Source: Populus alba
Taxonomy: Eukaryota > Streptophyta > Magnoliopsida > Malpighiales > Salicaceae
NCBI RefSeq assembly: GCF_005239225.2
Contig: NC_133288.1
Coordinates: forward strand, 10,236,169-10,300,168
DNA length: 64,000 nt
Reading direction: 5' to 3'
Shown here: piece after piece, positions 46,129 through 58,800 of the stretch
How the letters are laid out: each line of letters begins with the position of its first letter
Position numbering within the stretch: position 1 is the stretch's first letter
The notes under the pieces: model-generated
What the model was told of the DNA's origin: nothing
The model's input: only the letters and a program-made list of their open reading frames with translations
Database searches by the model: none
Position numbers and translations under genes: made by a program

Positions 46129-47014
46129 GGCCCCGTTTGTTTGCAGGAAAGTGAATTCCTTTTGGAAAATGAATTCCGGGGAAAGTGAATTCCTGAAAAG
46201 TGAATTCCGGGAAAGTATTTTCCGATGTTTGGTAGTGTTATGGAAAACACTTTCCAGTGTTTGGTTGTGTTATGAAAAATGAATTGGAAAATAATTTATT
46301 AATAAATTAATTTTTTTTTCAAATTTATCTAATATATATAAAATATTTAATATAAAATATTTAATCACTTACAATAAAAAAATAAAATCTAAAATGTATA
46401 ATGATGAATTTTTTTTTATTATATTCTATATTCATACATAGCTTATTTTATAAAATATAACTATATATATCATATCATATTATAAAGAAATAAGCTTGTG
46501 AAATATTTTTTACTATTCTATGAAACCATTTATAATTTCATTACGTACGAAATACATCCGACAAAAACTATAGTTTTAATAATATTTTTAGCATGTAATA
46601 AAATTGGATAAAATATTAAGGTATAAAATTCACTCTAAACTATTTTTTTTTTAATGTTAAAAAAATAGCACACTTATATATATATAAAAAAAAAAAAAAA
46701 AACGGAACAGTGCACTAAAACTGCACTGTTCACTCTTTTTTAGTGAACAGTGTGTGTAATACACTGTTCATGTTAATTGCACTGTTCAATGAACAGTGCA
46801 ATTACCATGAACAGTTACAGAGAAACACGCAGCATTGGCTCAGGAAAGTGTTTTCCGAGAATTTAAAACGGAAAACACTTTCCTTATGTTAAGCTTAATA
46901 TTTTCCTTTGACTGGAATTACATTTCCTTTGACTCACTTTCCATGTATTGCCAAACATGGGAAAGTGAGGAAAATGGTTTCCAGGAAAGTGAATTCCTGG
47001 AAACAAACAAGGCA
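46129..47014. mobile_element. Nonautonomous TIR element, copy B (GGAAAGTGAATTCC ends, palindromic core)
   Basis: Ends GTTTGTTTGCAGGAAAGTG (left) and, inverted, GTTTGTTTCCAGGAATTCAC (right) are followed inwards by repeated GGAAAGTGAATTCC and TTTTCC words. TAC flanks both sides under one choice of ends. The centre, about 46509-46830, closely matches copy A (TACGTACGAAATACATCCGA, CAAAAACTATAGTTTT), including the palindrome at 46762-46815. The outer parts do not match copy A. No coding capacity. Confidence 0.75.
46762..46815. repeat. Near-perfect palindrome, copy B
   Basis: Same 27 bp arm design as at 26371-26425; the right arm reads ATTACCATGAACAG instead of ATTAACATGAACAG. Confidence 0.9.
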
Positions 47015-47315
47015 TACATGTCATTCCTCTTTACTTGTGAAAGACTCGACCTCGAGTAGCCTTCAAGCTTTGGATACAAAGGCTAATTATTATAGAAAGG
47101 ATAAATGTCTAGCTAATAAATTAAATTTGATAACTCTTGACTGGATTCATATTAAATCTAATTTTAAAATTAAATTATATAAAAGTTATTTTGATGTGAT
47201 TCAATAATTTAACAAGTTAAAAAATAAATAAAAATCAAATGATAAAAAATAAAAACCAAATACGCAAATTCAAAAGTAATTTAAATGATTGATACAAAGC
47301 GATTTGACTTAAAAA

Positions 47316-47364
<49 letters not shown>

Positions 47365-49440
47365 CAAAACAAATTCTAAACATCTATATATTTTATTTAA
47401 AATGCAAAGGCTTGGGCTTGAAGACTTGCTTTCCCAAGCTTTATTTCTAAGGTCTATGCATGTTCATGTTGGGCACCCAGGTTAAGCACATAAATACAGG
47501 GTAGTGTTTTTTTTTTTTTTTTTTTTTGTTCTTTTCCTTTTTTTATACACTATTTTCTTTGCTTTAATATTTTGAATTTTTATAGGTTTTTTTAAGTTTC
47601 TTATTTTATGTTTTATATTTTTTTTTTATAAATAATGTTTTTGGTGATTCGAGGAACATTTTAATAAAAACAAATATGATATATAAAAGAAAATGTGAAT
47701 ATATAAAGACTAAGAAGTTTAACACATTTTTTTTAGAAAAAAACAATTATTGATTCTATATTTGAATTGCTAAAAAGGACTTATTTTTTTGTTTCCTAAA
47801 AACAACTATATGAGCAAAATAGTATTTATTAATACATATGTACAACCAAATTACTAATTAAATATATATTTAAATTGTTAAAATATAGGAGAGGAATTTA
47901 AAAACAACTAAATATAAAATAATATATATATATATATATATATATTATTTTTAAAAAATTATTTTTAATATCAACATATTAAAATGATAAAAAAAACATA
48001 AAACAATTAATTTTAAACAATTTTTTTTTAAATTTTTTGTGAAATGGCCTAGGTTATATTCTAAATACTACCTAAGTGTGTGTGTTCAAGATTATAATAC
48101 AATGTGTTTTTTAAAATATTTTTTCATATGAAAATATATCAAAATAATTATTTATTTATTTTTATATTAGTACATTAAAATATAAAAAATATTTTAAAAA
48201 TATTAATTCAATATTTTTTAAAATTAAAAATATTTTTTAAAAAGATTCAAGGATTCTGAAAAACACGCTATAAATACTGAACCAACAACCTACCACGCCT
48301 TAACATGTCACAACTATGCCATTTTAAGGTCCATAGGTGTTATTGTCTAGTTGGTTCTTTTACAAACAACCCGTTAATTCAAGCAAAATGTCAATCCCAC
48401 TGCACATATGATAATGATATTGCAATCTTGAAATTAAAACCTAATTATAATGATATTTCCCAAAATACCCTCTAATAAAACCTGTTTGTCTAAGCTTTTT
48501 TACCTGTTTTTTAAATTAAAAAGATTAGATTAAAAAAAAAAACAAGTAGAAAAGCTTAGACAAATAAAACCTAAATTACATAAAATGTGTAGTTTGGTAC
48601 TATGCTTAAAGATATACTACCAGAATTTATTATGAAAAAAGTACAATTTCATAAATTAAATGTTTATCTATAGAACATGTAAAATTCTAGACATATAAAA
48701 GCATTTCCAGTTGATTTCAAAGAAATTTTTTTTTGAATTTAATGGATTTATATTCTATTTCATCTCTTTTAGACAAATCTTTCTTAAGTTTAAGGAAGAA
48801 GATATAAAATTTGAATTTTTAACAAATTTGTATTTTCCTAAAATGAGTCAAATAGTTTTTTGAAAAAAATTATAATCTATAGAAAATTAATTAAAAATGT
48901 ATCCAATTTGCTCAAATTTAAAAGATAAAATTCCATAAATTATATACTAGACCGGATATGATAATTTTATTTATATCAAAATATTTGATAATAATCTTTG
49001 ATATATATACTCCTACGTTATCCCTAATATGTGAAACTATTAATGTAATTTTATAGAGTTATTCGATCTGAATGCTATACGAAGAACATAAGTTAGATGA
49101 AGGAATGAAAAGATCTAGGATGTAGAAAAGCATAACATGAGTTGTTCAACAGATTTTGATTCCTATATATTCACTTATGTAATCCTTGATTTTATTATAT
49201 GATATATAAGATGTATTTATATAGATATTATCATTTATATCTATAAAATCATATCTTTTGGAAGAAGCTTGTTCGATGAGATATGATAAAATATATTTTT
49301 TTTTTATTACAAAGCTAAATAATCATTTTTTTTTATCTGGTCTCACGCGTTCACCAATTTTTTAAATCTTATGAGAGAATAAAATTAAAGAAACTAATAA
49401 AAGAATAAATCACAGGGGCACTTTGGTAAGAAATCAAACT
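47015..49440. other. Intergenic, AT-rich with microsatellites
   Basis: (AT)n at about 47322-47361 and 47924-47945, and a ~20-base T run at about 47508-47527. A small balanced patch lies near 47400-47500 (TTGGGCTTGAAGACTTGC). No gene is seen. Promoter elements of the PP2C gene probably lie in the last few hundred bases. Confidence 0.45.
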
Positions 49441-49499
49441 TAGCCATAATCAACTGGGGCATAGAAGCTTTGGAAAGAACCAAAGAATAATCCATTTGG

Positions 49500-49916
49500 C
49501 TTTATTTTTCCTTCTCTGCCTCCACGTTTTCACTATTTGGACACAAGCAAAGCCTAGGCACACACGAGAGAGAGACGGAGAGGGGGGGGTGCCTCCGACG
49601 AGAAAGACCACCCAGATACCTTCTTCGGAGCTTCCATTATCTAACCACAAAAAAAAAGTTTCAGTCTTTTATGTTTTCTCACCATCAATCTCTCTAAAAA
49701 TCCGAAAAAGGTATGTTTTCTTAACATTAAAATTTCTATTTTTTTTTTCATTTATATCTCTATATTCTAACGTAAAAATTCCAAATTTGAAAACCCATTT
49801 CAGGTTCTTGAGAAGTATTTGTTGTTACAGCAGGACTTGTTCAAATTTTATATTGGACGTAATGAAATTTATTGTTTTGGCTAAAAGAGTGACTGAATTT
49901 CGGTTAAGAGGATAAG
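49500..49916 (+). promoter_or_regulatory. 5' UTR of the PP2C gene, with a leader intron
   Basis: A GA-rich leader (GAGAGAGACGGAGAGG) ends at donor AAAAAG/GTATGT (49710/49711). The acceptor TTTCAG is at 49798-49803, and the second leader exon runs to ATG at 49917. The intron is 93 nt and U-rich. Confidence 0.6.
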
Positions 49917-51898
49917 ATGCCATCTGGGGTCTTTTCAAACTGAATTTTGGAATAAAGAGAGCTATTGTTGGTAGAAATTCGATTCCTTTGGTGTCGAAGA
50001 CTAGTCAATTTTCATCAAGGAGGTCTCTTGTTAGGAGTTCAATGGCTGCTTCCAGTTCTAAAGCTGTCTTTGGTGATGTTCATATTGATGACATGATTGC
50101 CATTTGTGGGAATGGATTGGAGTTTTCAAAACCCAGTGCTGTTTTTTTCTCTGATAGAAGTCGTTCTAGTTGTCTAAAATCGAGTGTTAAAATGAGAAAT
50201 AGGGAGTTGCCAAATAGTCGTTTGGTGTGTGGAAACTTTATGCTTGATGCAATGAGAGGGAACGGTAAGGCAAATAATTTAGTTGTTGGAACATTGTTGA
50301 AGAACTTGTATTCTTCGTCTTCTGTGTGTTTCTCTGCTAGGGCTGCTCAAGATGTGTCCTTTGATGGGAATTCTCGCGAGGAACAGTACGTGCTCTTATC
50401 TGCTGTTTGTTTCAATTATTTTTCTTTCTTTGCTAACTCATTTTAGAGTTATAATTTCATTGAAGTCAATCACAAGATTGTGGTACAAATGTTCTTGGTT
50501 TCCCGTTATTCTCAATGGGTTTGGCAGTAGTGAAACAAGGGTTTGGGACACTGTACACAATCTTGCAAATGAAATTAGGATTCAAAAGGAGCCATTTTAC
50601 AATCACTTATTTGCCCAATATTGACTTCAGGAATACTGTTGATTACAGAAACTTGAAGCTGCTCTCTGGATCATGTTACTTGCCACATCCTGATAAGGAG
50701 GAGACTGGTGGGGAAGATGCTCACTTCATATGTGAAGATGAACAAGCTATAGGTGTAGCAGATGGTGTAGGAGGCTGGGCAGATGTAGGAGTCAATGCAG
50801 GGGAATTTTCTCGTGAACTTATGTCTCATTCAGTAAGTGCAATTCAAGAGGAACCCAATGGTTCCCTTGACCCAGCCAGGGTGTTGGAGAAGGCTCACGC
50901 AAAAACAAAAGCTCAGGGTTCTTCAACGGCCTGCATCATTACCCTTAAAAGTGAGGTATGTTCTTCTTTAACAGGTGAAGTTACACCCAGCTGCTTTCTT
51001 AATATTATAATTGATGGAATGTTGTGGCAGGAATTACGTCTTGAATATTTTTAACACATTCTAATGAGCTCGGCTTTATGCATATGGTGCTTTGGCTATT
51101 GTTTTCAGTCAGAATCAGTGGTTCAATCTTCAAGGCACTTAAATTCCTTACTTTTTCCTTGAAGAATGAAAAATTCATCCATCAAACTAGTGTAATGGAG
51201 ATGGATGGTCCATTTCTGTGTTTGATAACATGCAGTCTCAAAAAGTGGTAGCATTTTTGAAGTTCAAGGGTTTTAATTCCTACTATGGTATTTCAATTTC
51301 AGACTCTATCTGATAACTAAAATCCTTGTAAGACAATACAATCACTTAATTCTATATCTAGTAGATAAAAAGCAAAGGCCTCCCTTGTTTCACAAGTCAT
51401 CATAAACAAAGTCTGTGTACCTTCCCATCTCTTTATTCTGGGTAGAATGTTGATTGACCCTAGACTGAAGACATTTGGCTATTGGAACTTGGCAAAATTC
51501 TAGCTCTTGTGGATTGGAATGCACAAAGAAATATCTTACTGCAAGCATATCCTCTCTTTGACTGGTCAACTTCTGGTGAAGATTGTTACTAGACTTGCCT
51601 TTTATATTTCTGTGCCTGTATTTTATTATTTTTGATTTTTAATTGCTTCGTCAATGATTGCTTTATTAAGTACTCACCAAGTGAAAGTTTCTACTCAAGA
51701 CTGCGTGGTCTTATATGGACTTCTTCCCTCAGGGAATACGTGCTATTAATCTGGGAGACAGCGGATTCATGGTGGTGAGAGATGGATGTACTATCTTCCG
51801 ATCCCCAGTGCAGCAGCATGGCTTCAATTTTACATATCAACTGGAAAGTGGCAATGGAGGTGATCTACCCAGCTCTGGGCAGGTCAGTTAATGTACTC

Positions 51899-51936
<38 letters not shown>

Positions 51937-52560
51937 CATTTCTGTTTTGTCTGTGTGTGTTTATAAGCTTTGTACTGTATTGTAGCATGCTTTCATGTGT
52001 AACATGTCTATGTGTTTGCAATACAAACAAATCTTTCCTGGGTTTGCTATACCAGTTTCTATCTAAATTGATCTTAAATGTTGTTTGTTCATATGCTGCC
52101 ACATCACAACCTCTTAAATATGTAGAATGGCACCAGGTGTCTTTTTTTTTTCTTCAAAATTATTAGATGCTGATTTGAGTTTAATTCAAAGAGTAACCCG
52201 TGTGAAATTTGAACAACAATGACTGTCCTGACCCGAGCATCCTTCTGGGATTAATGGCCTCAGGTTTTTACAATTCCTGTTACTCCTGGTGATGTCATTA
52301 TAGCTGGGACAGATGGATTATTTGACAACTTATATAACAATGAGGTTGCTGCTGTTGCGGTGCATGCTATAAGAACTGGCTTGGGGCCCGAAGCAGCTGC
52401 TCAGAAGATTGCAGCTTTGGCACGCCAGCGAGCAGTCGATAGGAACCAGCAGACACCGTTTTCCACTGCAGCTCAAGATGCTGGGTACCGATACTATGGT
52501 GGCAAACTCGATGACATCACTGTCGTTGTGTCATATATAACAAACTCCGCCAATACGTGA
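49917..52560 (+). CDS. PP2C-type Ser/Thr phosphatase (At5g66720/At4g16580 type, probably plastid or mitochondrial), frameshift in exon 1
   Basis: Exons 49917-50385, 50631-50955, 51733-51882 and 52264-52560; splice sites GTACGT, GTATGT and GTCAGT with CAG acceptors. Protein phosphatase 2C of the PPM fold, dephosphorylating Ser/Thr with Mn/Mg. Visible catalytic motifs: GGEDAHF, GVADGVGGWADVGV, GSSTACI, INLGDSGFMVVRDG, IIAGTDGLFDNLY and a terminal DDITVVVSY; the Asp residues are metal ligands. The N-terminal ~155 residues are Ser/Arg-rich, poorly conserved and transit-peptide-like. Reading from ATG 49917 gives MPSGVFSN then TGA, because one A is missing at 49937-49939. With four A the frame continues through KLNFGIKRA and the total becomes 1242 nt (413 aa). 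If the deletion is real, translation could only start at an internal Met such as 50042, dropping most of the targeting sequence but keeping the catalytic domain. Family localisation is recalled, not shown. Confidence 0.92.
49937..49939 (+). other. Frameshift site: short A run in PP2C exon 1
   Basis: TCAAACTGAAT: AAC-TGA stops the frame eight codons after the ATG. The downstream open frame enters at CTG 49940, one base out of register, so a single base is missing here. Confidence 0.8.
51902..51932. repeat. (CT)n microsatellite in PP2C intron 3
   Basis: About 15 CT units starting 20 nt after the exon 3 donor. Confidence 0.95.
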
Positions 52561-53400
52561 TTCTGTCTTCTCCTTCATGGCTACACTGTGTTCATTGGCG
52601 TGGCTCAAATGCTATCAGTTCTGAGTTTTTGGTGAGAAACCATGTTGAGGAAGTTCTTTCTAATGGCGCTCTATGTTCCTTTTACCACCTCAGTTTTGAT
52701 GAATGCAGCTTTGCATTTCCCTTTTCTTCCTTATTATCCCATGAATATTTTATAAATGATCGAAAGGTTCTTCGAAACTGTTGAAGGTTGCTTATAGCAT
52801 CCAGCCATACTCACATCAAGTTTTTTCAGAAACAAGTCATCTCTATATACCAAAATTGTTTATGAATTACTGTCGCAAATGACTGAGCTTGGAATTTTTG
52901 GTCAACTCTCCATTTTGGTGCAGGCACCAGCCTAGGCCCTGTTTACAGATCAATTTTGTAACGATTATGATATAATTCCCCTACCTTCTCACATGGAAGT
53001 TTCGATCAACTAGGCGAAGCAATCAACACCCTAAACCTTGCAACCACTAGGAAGAAACATGATTATGATACTGTTTAGCTGTTTTTCGATAAAATTTAAT
53101 ATTTTTTTTTTTTATCTTAAATTAATTTTTTTTTAAATTTTTTTAATATATTAATATCAAAAATAAAATTTTAAAAGTATGATTTTCATATTTTTTAAAA
53201 TAAAAAATACTATAAAAAATTAACCCTATCACACTCCCTATCATCTTTTTTTCAGCTTTTTTATACATATCCAAACCCGTGAAAAAACTTATTTCATTAC
53301 TTGAAACAAATGACGTCCGAAACTTTGATGCAAAATATAGATATTCAAAAAGCTAATTATAAGAGAGACTGAATTTAGAAGCATAAAAAAACGACACTGC
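52561..53400. other. PP2C 3' UTR then AT-rich spacer
   Basis: 52561 to about 53050 keeps transcribed-type composition and likely holds the 3' UTR. 53090-53230 is A/T low-complexity. No further gene. Confidence 0.5.
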
Positions 53401-53790
53401 ATACATCGAAGGGGCATTTATTTGCTTAGACAAGGAAAATGCTTGGAAACTAGCCAAATTAGAGCTTCCATACTTTCCTTAAAGCTCCTCGTCCTTTCCC
53501 TTCATCTTTTTAAACCAGGAGTTTACATTCTCCTTGTCTTTTTAAAATTTCACCCCCGAAACTTAAATTCATACCTGTTTCTAAGAAAAATTCTAGGTAT
53601 TTCTTCCTTATTTCAGACTTCCTCTCCGAAGTTTCTTTCTCGACTTGAGAACTTCTTCATAAAACTGTTACCATAGGAATTTTCTTGTTCCTAAGTTCCT
53701 TCTCATCGTGATCTAGCACCCTCATGAGTTTTACTTCCACGGTCAAGCCTTCCTCGATCTCATAGGGACTTGGGGTAGCACTCGAGATCG
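53400..53790 (-). mobile_element. 3' end of a Ty3/gypsy (Tekay/Del-like) element with LTR start
   Basis: Minus-strand reading from about 53785 gives YEIEEGLTVEVKLMRVLD, DHDEKELRNKKIPMVTVL, a stop, and QVEKETSERKSEIRKKYLEF. This is the conserved end of plant gypsy integrase (LRNK-IPMVKVLW, EEATWE, Y-LF pattern). Next come a TTTCGGGGGTGAAATTTT box and a purine-rich ACAAGGAGAA polypurine tract, then an LTR beginning TGTAAACTCC at 53527 (running down to about 53400 or beyond). Only this end survives. Confidence 0.8.
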
Positions 53791-54113
53791 ATCTATTTCC
53801 CCTATACAAATGATCAATAGAGAGCCTTTTTTCTACCCTTCATGAATTTTCCTTCGATTTTCTATACAAATTATCAAATAAAACATAAACAGACAAGGAA
53901 TTTAACTGCAATGTAACTGCCACGACATTAGGGGCAGCTCTTGCATCCTTATGTGTCATATGGAACACTTTGCCGTATGTCATGTCACCTGAAACCGATT
54001 ACTACCTGATATTCACAATTCTTTTCTCAATGGGACACTTTACAAAGAAGTTTATATGTAGCAACCTTCAAGTTTTGTTTATCCTACTCTTTCCTCTCAT
54101 GTATATTAGCTAC
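53791..54113. other. Junction DNA between two retroelement fragments
   Basis: Balanced composition; minus-strand frames may hold further degraded gypsy sequence, but no motif is certain. Confidence 0.35.
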
Positions 54114-55437
54114 ACAAGTCTTTATATGAATTAAAACAAGCCCCTTGAGCTTGCTATACTCAACTGAATGATTATCTTCTCTCTGCTGGTTTTCATACTT
54201 CTACGATTGATATCTCTTTATACATTTTGTCTGTGGGTAATGAGATCTTTTATCTTCTTATTTATGTTGATGACATTTTACTTATTAGTATTAGTTTGGT
54301 CTTGCTTAACCTCAGATTAAATTGTTGAGCTTAGACTTCAAGCTTTAGGATTTAGGTTGTGCTCATTACTTCTTGGGGATTGAAGTTCAACCTACCAGTA
54401 TGGGTATCATGCTATGACAACATAAGTATATACTTGATATTCATTATAGAGTAGGTATGTCATCTTGCAAACCTGTTGATACTCCTGCTTTTTCCTTTAA
54501 ATTGATATGATGATTGATGATTTGTTTTATAACCCTACATAGTTTCGTCAAATTGCTGGTGCTCTTTAATATCTCACTTTTACGAGTTTGAATATCTATA
54601 ATGCTATGAACAAGGTATGTTATTTTATACATGCTCTTACTGATGCGCATTGGGTTGCCATTAAATGTATTTTGTGTTATCTGAAGGGTATGACTTCTTA
54701 TGATTTACATATTACTTGTAGTTCTTCTTTCCCCCTTCATGGTTTTATTGATGCTAATTAGGCTAGTAATGCTGATGATCATAAGTTGACTATTGCTTAT
54801 GTAATATCCCACATCGGCGAGTTAAGACTTAGTAGTTGGCCTTATTAATAGTGTTGGTTACTGACTTGTCAAACGTGTTTTAGGGCTATGCGTAGTTAGC
54901 AAGAACAAATCCGTGAGGGCGGTAAGGTCCAAAGCAGATAATATTTGACAAGTTGGGTTGGGTTGTGACAACTTGTGTATTTCGGCACTACACCTATCTC
55001 TTGGAAGTCGGGAAAACAACGAACGATTGCTTGCTCTTCTACTGGAGTTGAATATAAGACGTAGTTGATGGGATTGCTAAAGTTTTATGGCTTCATTATC
55101 TGTTGTCAGATCTATGAATTACTCTTACTTTTTTGTCTATAATTTGGTGACAATTTGGGTGCTACTTATGTGTCCTCGAATTCCATATTTTATGCTCGTA
55201 CTATTGCTCATTTTCAGTTCAAGCTCTCGCAGAGCTTCCAACCTCAGCTTAAGGGGGTGTATAATAGGAAGTGTTGAGTTATAAGGTGTATATTATAACA
55301 ATTATACCTATTTTGTATAATGTGTAGATTTGATTTGTGTAATACTTTCTAACATTACTATTGTGAACTGCACTATCTATATAAATAAAAAAGATAGTTA
55401 ACTCATTGTTTAAGCCTCTTTATTCTCAACTACGAAG
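54114..55437 (+). mobile_element. Decayed Ty1/copia 3' half (RT to 3' LTR)
   Basis: Starts abruptly in reverse transcriptase (SLYELKQAP, stop, ACYTQLNDYLLSAGF), followed by LLIYVDDILLIS (the YVDD active site), YFLGIEVQP, RQIAGALQYLTF, then RNase H (HGFIDAN, stop, ASNADD) and ISWKSGKQRTIACSS. The last two pieces are split by a 168 bp insertion. Further degraded RNase H (IIWCDNLGATYV-like) leads to a GGGGG polypurine tract at 55251-55257 and an LTR from TGTATAATAGG (55258). No 5' half. Several stops and frame slips make it inactive. Confidence 0.85.
54804..54971. mobile_element. 168 bp insertion inside the copia RNase H domain, class uncertain
   Basis: ATATCCCACATCGGCGAG to GGGTTGTGACAA interrupts the copia frame. 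CTTATGTA (54796-54803) and CTTGTGTA (54972-54979) flank it, an 8 bp duplication with one mismatch; removing the insert and one copy rejoins the RNase H reading. The TCCCACATCGG start and CGTGAGGGCGGTAAGGTCC interior resemble a repeat I have seen in several dicots. It could be a SINE, a solo TRIM LTR or a short hAT-type element. Confidence 0.6.
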
Positions 55438-55580
55438 AGTCTTCTAATGTTTTCTAACCCTAAATGATTACAACGCTTAAAAATTCTTTGCAAAGTGGAT
55501 GATTCCGAGTCCGTCATTTCATTAATTCAAGTGTCATAAAAATAGTATCAAGAAATAACTTTCCCTGCAGACCATATAAC

Positions 55581-55789
55581 TAACAGACACACAATAATCC
55601 ACACTGGCAAAACCAGTAGTGCACCACTATATAACGAACACTGCACAAATCTGTTATACTCCCATGCATATAAGCAACCAATATGTATAGGCAATCTGTT
55701 AGACATTCTGTTAGCATATTCTTTGTTTACTGTATATATACCTGTGTTATGCATTTAATAAAGTAAGCCATTTCACAATACTGTTATCA
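55581..55789 (+). repeat. 5' LTR of the copia element
   Basis: Starts TAACAGACACAC, ends CTGTTATCA; inner TAACAG/CTGTTA are the inverted termini. Contains a promoter-like TATATATACCTG and polyadenylation-like AATAAAG near 55758. Confidence 0.95.
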
Positions 55790-55801
55790 TGGTATCAGAG
55801 C
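55790..55801 (+). other. Primer-binding site (initiator tRNA-Met)
   Basis: TGGTATCAGAGC directly abuts the 5' LTR, the usual plant copia PBS. Confidence 0.9.
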
Positions 55802-55867
55802 ACTAGTTTTTCTTCCCCGCCTACTCTTTAGTTTTTTTTCTCTCTCTTCTCTTTTTCTCTGCTCTCA

Positions 55868-58800
55868 ATGACTACCACCATCTTTAACACTAATGATCAT
55901 CACAACACATTGATCACCATCAATGTTGCAGCCCAAACTCCAGTCAAACTTAACTCCACCAACTACCTGGCCTGGAAACTTCAATTTCAGACTCTTTTCA
56001 TCGGCTATGATCTTCATGGCTTCATTGATGGCTCCCATCCATGTCTAGCATCTCTTCTTCCAGCAACCACCACACCTAACCCAGCATATACACTATGGAT
56101 CCGTCAGGATAAACTTCTACTAAATGCTATTCTTGGCTCCCTTTCTCCTACTATCATGTCATTCATTTCTCATGCATAAACCTCTAAAGAAGCCTGGACA
56201 ATCCTGGCTAATACATATGCCAAACCATCTCGTGGCAGAATCAAACAAGTGAAAAATCAATTCAACCACGTCACTAAAGGTTCTATGGGTGTTTCTGAGT
56301 TCCTTCAAACCATTAAAGGTCGAGCTGATGAGCTTGCCATTCTTGAAGCCCCAGTGGATGCTGAAGATCTCTCAGACAAAATACTTGAGGGCCTTGGTGA
56401 TGACTACAAAGAGCTGACCAGAGCAGTTCAAGCTCGTGATAATCCCGTCTCCTTTGATGAGCTCCATGAAAAACTCCTTAACTTTGAAGCATCCCTTCAG
56501 CATGTCAGCCACCCTGATCAATCTTACTTTCCTGCATTTGCTTATCTAGCCAACCGTCATTTAGCTCCATATCGTCAGCCCTCCTATTCTTATGGCAGAC
56601 ACACTGGCTGGCGTTCTCCTTCCAACACCAGCAGTATTGGTTGGTGCCCTTCTTCCTCCCCTAACACTCTTTTTTCTACTCTTTCTCAGTCTGGCTCTGT
56701 CATTCCACGTCCTACTCGTCACCCTTCCAAACCTTACTTTGGTTTTTGTCAAATCTGCCGCATACAAGGCCATACAGCTAAGTACTGCCCCTCCTTTAAA
56801 TTAATACCGATTACCAATTCCCCAGTGTCCAACTCCTCATGGAACCCATCAGCTCATCTTGCTACCACCTCTACCACCACTCCACCATGGCTGTTAGATA
56901 GTGGTGCCTCTCATCATGTTACCTCTGATCTGAACAACCTCTCCCTTCATGCCCCATATCAAGGTTCTGACGATATTATGATCGGGGATGGCACGGGCCT
57001 TCCCATTACACACACTGGTTCCACCTCTCTTCCCACCTCTAATACTCATTTTTCCTTAACCAATGTTCTCTATGTGCCTAGCATGACAAAAAATCTGATT
57101 TCCATTTCCAAATTCTGCTTATCCAATAATGCTTCCATTGAATTCTTACCATCCTCTTTTCTTGTTAAGGATCTTCACACAGGAACAATCCGTTTGACGG
57201 GTAAAGCCAAGGATGGTGTCTATGAGTGGCCACCTTCTCCCTCTCTGATTGTCTTTTCCAGCATCAAAACCACCTTCTCTGCCTGGCATCACAAATTGGG
57301 ACATCCTGCTCTCCCTATTTTACAACATGTCATTACTACACATGGCCTTGATTTATCTTCTTCCAGTTTCTCCAAGTTATCTTGTGATGCTTGCCATTGC
57401 AATAAGAGTCATAAACTCTCATTTTCCACTTCCACCATTACTTCCACTCGACCACTCCAATTCATTTTCTCTGATGTATGGACTTCACCACTTATGTCTT
57501 ATGATGGTTTTAAGTATTATGTCATCTTTGTTGATCATTTTACTAAGTATATATGGCTCTATCCTTTAAAACAAAAATCACATGTCAGGGACGTCTTTGT
57601 TCGGTTCAAAGCCATTACGGAGAAACACTTCAATTAAAATATTCAAACCCTGTACTCAGACAATGGTGGAGAATATGTGGACCTTACTTCCTTTCTAGCT
57701 CTACATGGCATCTCCCATCGCACCACTCCCCCTCACACACCTGAACACAATGGGTTTTCAGAACGACGCCACCTCCATATCGTTGAGACAGGTCTCACCC
57801 TTCTATCACATGCTTCCATTCCTTTATGCCACTGGACTCATGCTTTTGATACAACTGTATACTTGATCAATAGGATGCCCACTCCAACACTAAAGTTGTC
57901 CTCCCTTTACAAACAAATCTTTGCTTCCCCTCCCAATTACTCCAAACTTAAGGTGTTTGGTTGTCTTTGCTATCCTTGGCTTCATCCCTACACCCATCAC
58001 AAACTAGAACCTCGTTCCAAACCATGTGTCTTCTTCAGATACTCTCCCACACAAAGTGCTTATCTCTGTTATGATCCTTCCACTTCCAAATTTTTTGTGT
58101 CAAGACATGTTCGTTTCATTGAATCCATTTTTCCTTTTACATCAACTCTTCCACAAGCTGCACAACCTCAATCAACCATAATATCTACCTGGATACCAGC
58201 ACCTATCCCACTTTGCACTGTCCTTATCATCGTCTCATCACCCTCTGCAGTTTGTTCTCCACATCAGCTTAACTGTGAAGATCCTACAATGCCCCAAGTT
58301 ACACCACCTACATCTCCACATGTTCCCCTCATCTCACTTATCCTTCCCACTCCAACACATCAGATATGTCCCACAGAGATCTTGCCAGCACCTAGTCTCC
58401 CAACTCATCCCATGCAAACAAGGGCGAAAAATAATATTCATAAACCGATCAACAAACTCAATCTTTCCATCATGTTAAACCTGAATTCTGATCTTGAACC
58501 TACCATATCTGCCCAAGCACTTCAAAATCCAAAATGGCGCTAAGCCATGTCAGAAGAATTTAATGCCCTTATTCGCAATGGCACTTGGAAGCTCATCCCG
58601 TCCACCTCTTGTCAAAATGTTGTGGGCTGTAAATGGATCTTTCGCACCAAACGAAATTCTGATGGTTCTGTTGACAGGTACAAGGCTCGTTTGGTTGCCA
58701 AAGGATTCCATCAATGTCCAGGTATAGACTATTATCACACCTTCAGCCCGATCATCAAACCTACTACCATTCGGCTGGTTCTTAGCATTGCAGTCAGTTA

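Noticed and set aside
55087..55284. 65-codon plus-strand open frame
   Set aside because: Out-of-frame reading of the degraded copia RNase H and polypurine tract.
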